From positions 160,145 through 224,144 of the forward strand of contig MNCI01034026.1 in assembly GCA_015680685.1 (NCBI GenBank): 64,000 bases of DNA, read 5' to 3'. Below are positions 48,258-59,451 of the stretch, piece after piece; the first letter of the stretch is position 1; every line of letters starts with the position of its first letter. The translations under genes and the position numbers were made by a program. The notes under the pieces were generated by a model, which did no database searches, had not been told where the DNA came from, and worked only from the letters and a program-made list of their open reading frames with translations. The DNA comes from Gnetum montanum (Eukaryota > Streptophyta > Gnetopsida > Gnetales > Gnetaceae).

Positions 48258-48267
48258 CATAAATAGG
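48258..48267 (+). promoter_or_regulatory. TATA box candidate of the antisense gene in element C
   Basis: CATAAATAGG lies 147 bp before the ATG at 48414, on the plus strand, opposite to gag-pol. A GA-rich run (AGAGAGAGAAAGGAAG) at 48218-48234 precedes it, a common plant core-promoter companion. Confidence 0.45.
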
Positions 48268-48413
48268 AGTTGAATCTTGGTAATTTCGCTGTTTTTGCTC
48301 TAGAAGTGCATAATCCTTGTCGGAGCACTTTGGCGATTTCTGGGCATGGAGTCACTGTGTGAATCCATATCGAGGTAAATTTCTATGAAGGTTGTAAATC
48401 TGCTACCAGGGCT

Positions 48414-51400
48414 ATGGATCCCAAGACTCAGTTGGTGCTCACGAAGGTCAGGGAGGTGAAGAAGGCCTTGAGATGTGGGCTGCGGGCTCGTGTTCCGGTG
48501 TGGGAGGGCACACTATTGACCCAGTGAGTTTTATACGTCTCTTCCGTTCCTTTCTCCTTGCACCTTCTACCCTCTTTCACTCTGATTTTATGTCTTATTG
48601 TTTTTGCTACTGGTATTTTTTATGGCTGCATCATTTTGGCTTTGGTGTTATTGCTGTCTTGCTTTCTTTCGGTCATCACTATTGTGAAAGGGTCTCGTTG
48701 TGGTTATATGGAAGGGCATTACTACTGCGATTGTTGCCACGGCTACGGGACCAAGGTCCTTTAAGCTGCTAGACCATGAAACCTTCGGGAGGGGGTTTGT
48801 ATGATGTAGGCGCGTATTCTGTTTGGGTTTGCTATTAGTTATCTTATTGCTACGCCAAGTTACTTGCATGTTCTTGCTACACTAGGCTTTTGCATCTTTG
48901 TTGTGCTATGATGAACAAGGATCATGCTATGCTTCACTTATGGTTGGCTAGGCACTACTACGTTGCCCATGTATTATGTTCATATTTGATGTAATGGTCT
49001 GCTGTTTCCTTTATGTAGGGTAGGGCCAAGGTCTAGATTGATTGTTTTGGATCTGGAAGGAGTCTTGTGCCATGTAGGTGAGCCTATGGCCAAAGTCCCC
49101 CCTCCCTCGATATGTTTGGGAGATTGAGCAGTTTGGTTTAGGGATGGGGCACAAGACTTCTTGCAATTCCTCCTCAACCAGTTTAGTCTCATGGTTTGGT
49201 CCTCCTCGGATGAGACGCGGGCATCTGGCATGATAGAAGCTTTACTGCCAGGGGCAAATCGGGGCATCTTGAGATATCTTTTTGACTACCTGACATCAGG
49301 CAGGCCAGAAGGAGGGTCTTCCCCACACTCTATAGGGTTGAGGCACTTGGCTTGGATTTGGGACATGCCAGAATACCAATGTTATCATCTCTTCAACACG
49401 TTGTATCTTGCTCGCCATATGGCGGCGTATTTTTTGAACCCACAGGGGACTGTTTATTGTGTTGGCGGGTGAGTTTCATGTCTCTATTTTGTTGCGCAAC
49501 ATTGGCTATGGTCGGCTGAGTGTTGATAGCATGCACTTGTCATCAGGTTCCATCTTAATGATGATGGGGTTCATGATTAGCCGGATGAATTGACTGCGAC
49601 ACAACTAGCCCTATAGGAATTTTCCTCTGCCAAGAGCCTAGGAGCAGGCGTGATTGCCCTTTGCGGGGAAGGATACCATCCTATCTTATGCACGCTCGCC
49701 TCTTTCTACAATAATTTTAGGATGAAAGGTTGGCTAGACAAGGAGTGGAGGGAACCTTTTAAGCAAGTTACGCTCGAAGCAATCTTAGCGGTTGAACTCC
49801 CACTATTCCCCTCACCATATAGGCCTGGTGGGTTAACAGGCAGGTGTCATTTTTTTAAGGTATGTTTTGTGATTATTGCCGCAGGAGTGAAGAAGCCTTG
49901 CAAAGTGACGGTGATGACTGCCAGAGGGCAAGGGGGAAACATCTACTTCAAATACGGTGAAGTATTGGCAAGCCAGAGCTGGTTGGAACGAGAGGCTCCA
50001 AGCCCCTTGCTTAGAAGAATCTGGATGGCTGGGCTTATGGATTTGTTTATGGCACCAAATCCAGGCGTTCCTGCTACCAAGATTCTTTCCCTGGTCAACT
50101 CCTTTTCTGGGCAGGTGAGTTGCTTTCACACATACGTGCGGGGTGTGCAGGTGGTCATTGACATCAATGACTAGCAATTTGTAGTTTTTTTTGGCATTCC
50201 TAATGATGGCACCGATGTGATGTCAAAGGGCAAGCAGGAGTTGATGCTCCATAAGCAGCATATTGAGGAGTGGCTAAGGCTCACCAAGGAGTGGAAAGGG
50301 TTTCCTATGGAAAATCTTAAGGATGGTCTTGCCATGGGGATATACCTAGTCTTTTGTGCTCGTGCATTCCCTCAACTGCTCACCCAAGGAAAGGTCTTGG
50401 GGCTTGGGCAGGCTTGGGTAATGCGGGAAGTCATGGAGGAAGGGGCCCGTTATAACTGGGCTGAATTCCTGTGTGATGGCTTACAGGGTGAGATTTTGGG
50501 GCTCCGTGAGCAAACGGAGTCTCGTTCTAACATACACTATGCCTTCTACATTGGCTATTTAAAGTGCTTTGTGGAGTTCTTGGTGGTCTAGGAGGATAGG
50601 ATTTGATCTGAGTTGGATCGTGAACAGATCCCCAAGCTGTGGATTCGACAGGTCTTTCGGACCATGTAAGCCCAGGCTCCTCCAGAGGTAGTCAGGGATT
50701 CATTTTCTGTAATGACTAAAGCTTTGACGGTTCATAGCGCATGTGGCCAGGACAACATAGGGGAGACTCCCCCTACCATACTTAGCAACGCGACCCAGGG
50801 TGATCATCTTATGGCTGAGGCCGTTCCTGTGGAGTTGCGAAGAAAGAGACCTTCCCCTGCTAGGGAAGGCCCTCATGAAGAGGAGCAATGACTGCGGTTC
50901 AAGTTGCGGCGAACGCAACCCCCCATTGGTGAGCATTTAGAATGCTAACTATTCCATGCTTAGCTTAGTGGTGCTTTGTGGAATGGTATTAGTTTTAAGT
51001 TAATCAACTTTGATTTATTGTGTGTATACCCTTTGCGGATAGTAGAAGAAGAAGGTGACGAGGAAGTGTTGGCCCTCAGACCGAGGGCGACAAATAGAGA
51101 CACGGGGGGACCTGGCTTTGGAAGAGAGGGCCTCGGCTAGGGATACTAGGGCTCTTGTCTCTAGGGTAGGGGCTCTTGTCATTAGGGAGCCTTTTCCTAC
51201 CAGTGAAGAGGTGTCTTCACAAAATAAAAAAGACACTGCCCTCCTGAAAGGGAAAGCACCAGCGCTTGAGGTAGGAGTTTCTACAGACCTGGCTAGGCCT
51301 TCTACAGAACCTCCCACAATTGTCTTGCACTAGCATGATGTGAGACAATAAACGAATACTAGTGAGTTTAGGCTTTGGATGTGCCTTACCTTAGTCCTCT

Positions 51401-52704
51401 TCGGTTGTTGTTGTCATGCTAAATTGCGTAACAGGTACTACCGTTGATGTATCAGGACCTTCTTTGCCCCGGACGGAGTCGTGGGCTGAAATTCCTAACA
51501 AGTTTATGTTTGTTCAGGGGCTAGTTGATGACATGATCAAACGCCTTCAACAGGCAGATCCTCGTGCAAGTGAGTAGGAGTGTTAATAGCCCCTATGCTG
51601 CTACGCTACAACTCTTAAACATATTGATTATGTTATGTTGTCATGATCGCTATACTTTCTATAGCCTCTTGGCTCAAATGGGACCTAGCTCAACCTATGG
51701 AAATTGGCGCGGTGCCCACACTTTCGTCCGGCGTGACTAAGTGCCTCATCGCGTATTTGACGAGGCTTACAAATGTGTTTTGCACTCAGCGCGCTCCTTA
51801 TGGGAATGTAGACGTATCAACAAGGAATTGTGAAAATAGGTCCATAGGAGTGAGCAGAGAGATACGGAACTGGCTGCCGAGGTGTAGAATCTCAAGTTGA
51901 GGATTGATTTACTTGTAAACCGTAGTCTTGACCCTGTGGAGTCACAAAGGGCTATGGTTGATCAAGCCAGATTTTGGACTGTCGTTCATTAGAACGTAGA
52001 ATCCACCTGTGAAATAGTCGAATAGCAGATGCAGATGAATTTGCTGGCCCAGAAGTACCAAGATATAAAGGACATCAGCACCAAGATATTCGAATGGGGG
52101 AAGGCCCAGAGGGACCACAAGCATACATACAAGTAAGAAAACAAAACCCATCGAAGGCTGTATAAAGACGCTGCTGTGGAGGCATTCTTGTACGAGGCGT
52201 TTGTGAAGGCAATCAGCGCTTTTGAGGCTTATGCCACATTTAAAAAGTAGGTGTAGGTCAAGAAGTCTCCAAATTTGGGGGTGACCCTTCCTACAGGGGA
52301 GACCGCCACCACCTCCCTTTCCCTGGGACCTCTAAGATGGACAACTTTAGAAAGGGAGAAAGTTGCCACTGCGAACGTTGAACCTAATGACACGCCTTGG
52401 ATGCATATCTTGTTGGAGGAGATTGAGCGTCATCTCAGGCTTGATCTAGACCAGATACCTCTTGTGACGAACGCAGGCTCTCCTTAGGTTAGTCGCTTTG
52501 ATGCTTTGCTACAGCTGTCATTTATCGCATTTGTTGCCCCTACTAACTACTTTATCCTTTGGGGTGCAGGCTCTTAATGAGGATGTGAGGCCCATGGAGG
52601 GAGGGAATGAGGTGTCGGTGGGGGGTAATATGGGAGCAGACAATGTGCAAGTGAACGAGGTAGAGACAAACAACAAAGGTAATGCGAACAGGGATAGCTT
52701 GTGA
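48414..52704 (+). pseudogene. Antisense, intron-containing gene: FCP1/NIF-like phosphatase domain, plant-transposon-like domain, coiled coil
   Basis: Plus-strand gene in element C. Exon 1 is 48414-48523 (donor GTGAGT), exon 2 is 49019-49468 (donor GTGAGT) and exon 3 starts at 49547. Both joins keep frame (CA|G and GG|G). Exon 2 starts RLIVLDLEGVLCHV (HAD motif I, second Asp replaced by Glu), then AVWFRDGAQDFLQFLL and MVWSSS (motif II), then NTLYLARHMAAYFLNPQGTV where NIF phosphatases have NTLLIDD and NPPNT. Exon 3 holds WMAGLMDLFMAPNPGV, VVIDIND, FFGIPNDGTDV and a helical region to 50590. Further AG/GT-bounded pieces follow (51043, 51435-51569, 51665, 52570). A coiled-coil-like part lies at 51900-52250, and the stop is at 52702. 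In-frame stops (49113, 50172, 50590 and others) show decay. Catalysis is unlikely. Confidence 0.65.
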
Positions 52705-52861
52705 GAGCATGAGGGCGGATCCCCCCTCTCTTCTTTTTTTTTGGGAGAGTTTACAGACACCGCCAATAGGAGAAAAATTTTTATTGAAATGCAAAATTCC
52801 AGAAAGGAAAACCAGTTTTGTATTATTATGTGTGTTATGTGAAGTTTTCATACTCTGGTAT

Positions 52862-53040
52862 GCTAATTTTAGGCCACTTCGGGCCGTTTGCATAATTAAT
52901 AAAGCAAAGGTGATAATGCTAGTTTTAAGCCTTTTTGGGCCATTTGTTAGTTTTAGGACATTTTGGGCCGTTTGTTAGTTTTAGGCCATTTCGAGCTGTT
53001 TGTTAGTTTTAGGCCATTTCGGGCCATTTGCGTATTGTGC
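52862..53040. repeat. Element C short tandem array 2 (~30 bp unit)
   Basis: About five units of TTAGTTTTAGGCCATTTCGGGCCGTTTG type. The TAGTTTTAGGCC core is the same as in element D arrays. It lies between the antisense gene and protease. Confidence 0.85.
52898..52903 (+). terminator. Poly(A) signal candidate of the antisense gene
   Basis: AATAAA on the plus strand, 194 bp after the stop codon, at the edge of the short tandem array. Confidence 0.35.
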
Positions 53041-53262
53041 CGAAAAGATGACGCCCTGGCGAGCTAAGTAGAAAGTGAATATGCGAGGATGGCAACTAGA
53101 TGAGAGGTCATAAGGCTGCTATGCTACGCGTAGTTGTCTCATGACCTTTTGTGGATTGACAGGGATGTAAGGTTGAGATGTTTCACCAGGGCCTCCACTT
53201 GTGATACCATCCTCCACTTGAAATGGTAACTCCACCCAGACATTTTCTACCTAAGGGTCACT

Positions 53263-54027
53263 TCATTCGATCGATCCCTTCGCTATATGATTGGTGCGTG
53301 CATGAACAGGAACTTCATCTTCAAAGGTTGTAACCTTTGAACCTTGCTTTGTGTTTAGGTTACTAATTGCTTGCGTTACCACCCCATCGCCATGGATTAT
53401 CACCTCTCTACTCTCGTATGGTAAGTGGATTTCCTGGTGTATAAGTGAGGAAACTGCCCCGAGTTGTGGTAACCACGATCTTCCCAAGATTAGGTTAAAC
53501 CTAGGCATTTCTTCGACTATGAAGAATGTTGCGTTCGTGGGGAGCTCATTCCCTACTACGAAGTTTACATGAACTGTGCCTTTTACCAGGACACGTGCCC
53601 CGTTGAAGGACTGTAGGCACGATGTCGCTGTTGGTTTGATCTGGTCAACCAACCCCAGTTTCTCTATGATAGGCAAAGAGATGATGTTTGTGGCTACCCC
53701 ATCATCAACATGCACCCTTCGGATTTGGTATTGACTGACCCGAATTGTGATGAAGAGAGGCGTCATAGTCACTTGGCCCTTTTCAGGATCTTCCTTAAGG
53801 GCTTTGTTGCTGAAAGTTAGTGGAGGTGTAGACTCCATAGGTACAAAGGGGAGTATGACTACGTGGATCATTTTCTCATCTGCTGACATGTTCTCATCGA
53901 CCGAGATTGCTGTTAACATGCGCACTAGAGCCTCGCGGTGAGGGGCGGATACCATGACTAAGTCATATAGGCTTAACATGGTATTTTTTTGCCTTAGGAT
54001 TTTCCCAACCTGGGTTAGGGCATTCAA
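53263..54027 (-). CDS. Element C protease ORF (254 aa)
   Basis: Open frame of 254 codons. Residues ~118-135 hold VHVDDGVATNIISLPIIE with the active-site D-D-G, followed by KLGLVDQI, FVVGNELPTNATFFIV and LILGRSWLPQLGAVSSLIHQ. This is the aspartic protease fold that matures gag-pol. The flap and the ILGR helix are preserved. Element D has the same protein at 38437-39189. It joins gag (ending 54127) after a short out-of-frame gap. A stop after the protease separates it from the pol half, which lies beyond the antisense gene. Confidence 0.85.
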   Translation of the reverse strand: MNALTQVGKILRQKNTMLSLYDLVMVSAPHREALVRMLTAISVDENMSADEKMIHVVILPFVPMESTPPLTFSNKALKEDPEKGQVTMTPLFITIRVSQYQIRRVHVDDGVATNIISLPIIEKLGLVDQIKPTATSCLQSFNGARVLVKGTVHVNFVVGNELPTNATFFIVEEMPRFNLILGRSWLPQLGAVSSLIHQEIHLPYESREVIIHGDGVVTQAISNLNTKQGSKVTTFEDEVPVHARTNHIAKGSIE

Positions 54028-54126
54028 GAAGTCTTGGCCGCTCGTCTGTTTGACACTCTCCTCCTCGATTTGTCCTAGAAGACGAATCTCCTGAGGGGAG
54101 ATGGCCCCAGACCTAGGTTGAAATTC

Positions 54127-56931
54127 TTAGCAACAGGATGTCATAGGTTGTGTGCTTGCATTGACCTTCATCCTTGGTGATGAAGATGTAAATATAAAGT
54201 GCAAAGGCATAGTTTTAGAGATGCTTTTGACGGTATTCCTCTTTGACACCTCACCCATTGGGTAGGTTTCTTTCATTGTAGGGAAAGGAAGTTTTTTGTT
54301 GCTACATGGGATCGGGGCTGCCAAAGATGCTGGTGTCCTGATGAAAAATGGGGCTAGAGGTGTTAGCAGACGGGGTTGCATGGCCCTACCAATGGATGGT
54401 GCAGAGGTAGGTGCTTGTGGTGGGATGTTCAGGATGAAGGATGATTGTAGGCTTTGATCGGCCATTGGTGGCATGGGTGTACTATGCTGAGGCATGTGAA
54501 TCACAAATGGTTGGAAGGGTGGCATGGGATCATTGTCAATATCGATGGAGTTGATTACGTAACCGACATTGTTGGCGTTGAGTGGGTCGGTATAAATGTA
54601 CATGGATTGGTTTTCAAGATGTACTAGGCTACTTTCATCTAGCACCAAATGCCCTAGGTCAATCAGTCTTTGGATGTCATCTTGAAATGATAGAAAATAA
54701 TCTATGGTATGACCACATAGTTGATGGTAGTCGCAAAACCTGTCCAGCCTAAAACCTTTAGGGACTAGAGGTTCATTGGGTAGGGCTAAAGAGGAATTTC
54801 TAAGGAGCTCACAGTAGTGTCGATGCCTCATGTTTGCTTCTTCTGACATCCACTTGTGTTGAATGTATCCCGCTGCCAATAGTTGCTTCAGGAGTTCTGA
54901 AGGTTTGAGGGGCAGCGGAGTATATTTTGAACAATCTTTACGTTCGAAATTAGGTTTACTGTATGCAAATGTCTCGGGTGCGGGGGCGACGGGTTGTAAT
55001 GCTTGGCCTGGCTTATGCCCTGAGTCGGCTGTAGGTACGATCAGTTTCTTGTTATTCTTGTTTCCATTGTTACTGTGTTTGGGTTTAGCCTTAGCTGCCA
55101 CAGCAGCCACCCTGGTCATAGGGGCCTTACCTTTGTCCTTCTTTGCAAAACTATTTCTATAAGTGACATAAGTCGAGTCTTTACTTGCCTCGGCTGCGTC
55201 TTGTATGCTTTTCATCTGAGAGAAAGCTTGACTAAGTGAGCGTGGAGCAAGGTAATATAGTTTTGACTTGATGAAGTCATTCACTACACCCTTAAAGATG
55301 GCTAACAAATGAGCCTCCGCAATAGGTTCACAGATTTCGTTAAGGGTTGCGCTCCATCGTTGAATAAATTTTTGGACTGGTTCTAGTGGGTCTTGCTTCA
55401 CGCTCATCAGCTAATCCAGTGTGGTTTTTGGCTTCAAGTTATACTTGAAGCATGTCACAAATTGGGTCAAGAGTACTTCCAAAGTCAAAATGGACGAACG
55501 TGGCAATGCGTGATACCAATCTAGGGCTTTCCTGGCTAGGGACATGGCGAAGATGCGAATGATCGTATGCGGCCATTGTTGTAGCAACAAGGAATCTGAC
55601 TAGAAAGTGATGAGATGTGTACTGGGATCTCCTTCTCCATTGTACTTCGTGAAGTGTAGGAGGGACATCCCGGGTGGTAATATTAAGGCAGGGATTGCAG
55701 GGTTGACGGGGTCATCTTGGTAAAAGTCAATGACTCATACCGTATCAGACCCAACAGCTTTGAGGTGTTTTACTTCCTTGGTTAGGGTCTAAATATGTTG
55801 AAATGCTTGGTCCAGACTCAGGGATGTTGTAGATGTCTGAGGAACTGTAGAGGTGACCCCCACAGGTGGCATGGTAGCTGTGGAAATTTGACCCATCGAC
55901 TGTGCCGTTGGTGCTGTCCCTGCTAAAGGTGTTGTTTGTGTTGTCCACCAAATGGTGGGTGGTATCATTAGAGCGGTAATAGCGGGTTGAGCTACTAGGT
56001 AGGCTATTTGGATCACCAGCGGGACCTCCCATGGCCCTACGCCAAGTTGTGTCATTTGGGGAATTGAGTAGACCTAAGGGCGAGTGTAATGAGACAACTG
56101 TGATAGTTGTGGAACAGACGAGGAAGCGAGCAAAGGCCACCACGTGGATGGGCCTGGGCCCATCACACTGGGTGGGACGGTTGCATATGTAGGAATTGGT
56201 ATGGGAGTTAGGTGCGGTTGTAGAGTAGGTACAGTGTGGACATGCGGTAGAGTAGCTGTGATAGGTATGTTGCATGTTGCGGTAGCGTGCTGATAAATGA
56301 CTTGCGGTGGCATAGTTGCTGTAGGTGCAACCAGGTGATAGGGGTGATGAGGTGTTGGGAACGTAGCATGGCTACCTAATGTAGTTGCAGTTGCAGACTG
56401 CTAAAGTGTAGGCATGATGGCGAAGGGGGTGGCGATAGGCAGTGGGTTGGCCTAGAAGGACTGGGTAGGCAGGACAGGAACGAGGTTGGCTGGGCCTCCC
56501 TCCTCAGATTGGGAATCAAGTTCCTCCTGCCCATCTTGAAAGGTGTCATCCTGGTTGGACGCTGTGTCTTGTTACCCCCTAAGCCTTGTCAACTAGATTA
56601 GTTGATCTAGTAGCCTTTGGTTCACTTGTGTCAAAGGTAGGGAAATGCCTTGGTTAGGAACGAATTCCTCCCCATTGTAGTAAGCGAACTCGAAGCTGCG
56701 TTTTTCTTCGAGTTCATGTAAATCTAAGGGCAGGTTAGCCTGCACCTTCACACAAAGGAGATTGTAATGCTTGTGTTGCTGGGCCAGGCCCTTAGGTCCT
56801 CAGTTTTGAATCCTGAGAGACCGGCGTGCTTCTAGTGTTGGATTCAATCGTTGTTCGGCACTAGTAGTGCCTTGGGCTATGAAGGGAACCTCCATGTTGG
56901 AGATATCGACATCGGTGGTGGCAGAACTCAT
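54127..56931 (-). pseudogene. Element C gag
   Basis: Probable ATG at 56931. An N-terminal domain (YNLLCVKVQANLPLDLHELE at ~56700-56780, then SLPLTQVNQRLL) resembles the element D start. A Pro/Thr/His-rich stretch follows (55745-56400). The Retrotrans_gag core at 55380-55730 has FYQDDP, FTKYNGEGDPSTHLITF, IFAMSLARKALDWY and FKYNLKPKTTLD. The long open frame 54127-55407 (426 codons) has VQKFIQRWSATLNEI, then CDYHQLCGHTIDYF at the zinc-knuckle position, where the last Cys is Phe, and IQRLIDLGHL typical of Tat gag. It forms the capsid. About four stops lie between 55407 and 56931. Confidence 0.85.
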
Positions 56932-57009
56932 CGTTAAGCAAGTGATTATGCAAAAATGCTAGAAAACTTGGAAGAATAGAAGGATTAAAAAAAATGAAAA
57001 TAGGTGGCT

Positions 57010-57720
57010 TTTCGTCCTGCAGGATCCCGGAGGGATAGTCGAGGTGACCGACCTACACCACACAAGACGAAAACAACCTCAAAGGGTGTCACTCTTTCAC
57101 CTATGCTGGCTAGGGTGCAGGATGCATGTGAGACTACTATAGAAGAAGCAAGTTAAATCTTCGTCCGAAGGCCTATTTTCTCATAGGGTTTAGAAGGAAC
57201 CGTCGAGGTGATCGATCTACACCACATGATGCGTAAACAACCACAAAGGGTGTCGAGTCTACGCTAATGCAAGTCAGGGTGTGGAAGGCATACGAGACTA
57301 CCGTAAGATGATCAAATTAACTAGCAACCAGGTAAATTTTGTGTCTTGTGGGATCTCGGAGGGACCGTCAAGGTGATCGTTCTGTACTACATGGAATGAG
57401 GTATAGAACACAAGCAAGACAACCGTAGGATGGGCAAATTAACTAGTAATCAGGCAGGTTTTATGTCTCGTAGGGTCCCGGAGGGACCGTCTAGGCGACC
57501 AATCTACACTACACAGGGTGGGGTGCAGTACGCACGCAAGATGATTATAGAATGAGCTAGTTAATCGGTGATTAGAGGCCTTGTGTTCTGTGGGGCTTCA
57601 AAGGAACCGTCGGGGCAACCGATCTGTGCCACACAGAATGCAAACAATCGCAAGAGGATATCGGGTCTACGCTCATGTGTATCAGGGCATAGAAGGCTCA
57701 CAAAACTAGCATGACACGTG
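57010..57720. repeat. Tandem repeats in element C leader (five units)
   Basis: Five units start with (G)GATCCCGGAGGGACCGTC-like words followed by GAGGTGACCGATCTACACCACA, at about 57022, 57185, 57351, 57473 and 57591. Spacing is 163, 166, 122 and 118 bp, so long and short unit types exist. The long ones add CAACCACAAAGGGTGTCGAG. They lie between PBS and gag in the untranslated leader. Confidence 0.85.
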
Positions 57721-57727
57721 GAAAAGG

Positions 57728-57760
57728 CACCGAAAGGCCCTCCTTCTAGCGCCAGAAAAC
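57728..57760 (-). promoter_or_regulatory. Element C primer-binding site
   Basis: On the minus strand, GTTTTC after the LTR end is followed by TGGCGCTAGAAGGAGGGCC. The same sequence with one change is in element D (61060-61088). It differs from the A/B type site. Primer tRNA not determined. Confidence 0.7.
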
Positions 57761-59446
57761 TGTAGCGACCGAAAACGTCGGCAGTTGGAAGAACGCCAAG
57801 GTCAGAGGACACAACAGTTCCAACCCTGTGCCCGCGAGAGGGCGGTGGTGGGTGTGTGCAAACATGGGGTGCCCTGAACGGTCTGGTCGATCAGATAGGG
57901 ACTTACATCAATGTCAATATAGCATTTTGCAATATAAATTGTATGAGTTGCGAGATGGCACTTATGGGTAATTACAGCGGGAAAAGAAAGGGACTAAAAG
58001 AATGCAACAACAATGCGAAATAGTGAATAACGTAAGTGCGAAAATCATATAAGATGATGCTTGAAGGTAAACAAAATAGGAATAATGCAAGGAAGCCAAA
58101 CAGTAAATAAGAGGTAACATAAGATACAGTTAGGAACATGCATTCCTTCAGAGCTACAAATTTGTCTGGTCAGGGGATGGCACAATCGGTTGCATGACGT
58201 GACGGAGTGCAGAAAGTTCCGAGAGTGACCAAAGCGTGCCAGGCAACAGGAATAGCTGTGCATTTGGGCATAGATTTTGTGTATACACAATGCAGGCAGG
58301 ATCCTACCAAGGTGGTAGAATGAGACCCTAGACCTATGCCAGCCAAGAGAGGTTCCTTTTACAAATTGCTGGCCTCCCCTTTTCTTTTCCTTATTGTGAG
58401 ATTGCAGGTATTTCTCTTTGTTTTTTTGTTTCAGTCTAGGAGACTCTCCTTTTTCTTTTTCTTTTTTCTCTTGTAGACCCCTTTTTTGTGCTGCTTGACA
58501 GGCTATTTATAAGATTGAAGGTAAGCCAAGGTAACTGTTTGAATACTGCGTTGTTGCAGACTTGCGCCAACTTACTGGCGTTACTCGAGCCATTTGTGAC
58601 CGGTGAGCTTGCAAGACTGTTGTGATGCAAGCAATAACTGCAATCCTACTATGTCGTGACTATGCCACCAGCTCCTAGAGGCATGTGCCAACGATCTGAT
58701 TAAGGTGGAGTGCATTGATGTCGCACGACCACTTGCCTGTCGTGCTGTGTTTTGCGACATGGCTTGCTTATCGTGGCATAGCACCTTGCCGCATGTCTTG
58801 CCGTACATCACATACTTGCTACATGATGCTATGCTACGTAGCGTAGCGTAGCATAGCAACTTGGACAGTTTTGCTGATTTTCAGCTTATTCTGCCATAGT
58901 GCAAGTTCTACAAACTTTGCTAATTTCGCCTTTCGAACCGCCTTCTGTCCTTTTTCGTAGGATTGCTATGCCTTGCTGTGCCATGTAGCTTAGCGTAGCA
59001 TAGCAGCAGACATGGTCCTTCACTTCTTGGCGAAAAGAGACACCATTGCAGAACTCGAGATTGGACGAGGGAGGTGAGTAGTGAAGTTGTTGCTATGCTA
59101 CGCCATATGTCATCGCGTAGTGCAACATATCTTTCCGCCATTGTTTTCTAAGGCTTGCTACGCTACACATTGTAGCGTAGCAGGCTTTGTAACTTAGAAA
59201 ACTTGTTGAACTACTTCTCCTGTGCATCTAGGCTACTGTCGCTAATTTTGGACATCGTTTTTGAGTAGGCTGTCAGCTGTTCAAACTACTTTGGTGGGCG
59301 GGCGAGTTGGTACGGAACTCACCCATGCCTAAAGTAGAAAATTTACCGAACTGGCCATCCTGGACTTAGAACGTTCTTTTCCCGATGGACTGTCGTGGTG
59401 CTGTGCAGACTGCAAGAGCCTAGTGAAGCCCAGATGACCCCGTTTA
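57761..59446 (-). mobile_element. Element C 5' LTR
   Basis: 1686 bp, starts TGTAGCGACC. The right end reads CCCCGTTTA where the other copy has CCCTGCA, so the terminal dinucleotide has decayed, but the CTTGT duplication follows directly. The minus-strand TATA box is at 58503-58512. GTAGCGTAGC word clusters lie at 58770-58862, 58965-59005 and 59090-59185. Confidence 0.9.
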
Positions 59447-59451
59447 CTTGT

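Larger units (their letters stand above)
41053..59446 (-). mobile_element. Element C: complete 18.4 kb Tat-like LTR retrotransposon with antisense gene
   Basis: LTRs of 1684 and 1686 bp (41053-42736 and 57761-59446) with target duplication CTTGT (41048-41052 and 59447-59451). The minus-strand order is 5' LTR, PBS, repeat-bearing leader, gag, protease, short tandem array, a gene on the opposite (plus) strand, reverse transcriptase, RNase H, second RNase H, integrase, short tandem array, polypurine tract and 3' LTR. The second, archaeal/plant-type RNase H places it in the Tat/Ogre group. It is better preserved than D, into whose gag it inserted. Confidence 0.93.

Noticed and set aside
49860-49884. 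GT...AG pair suggesting another intron in the antisense gene
   Set aside because: Only 25 bp, and splicing would bring a stop into frame; reading through keeps the frame.
50115-50150. GTGAGT...GCAG pair suggesting a 36 bp intron
   Set aside because: Too short for a plant intron; the frame is open across it.
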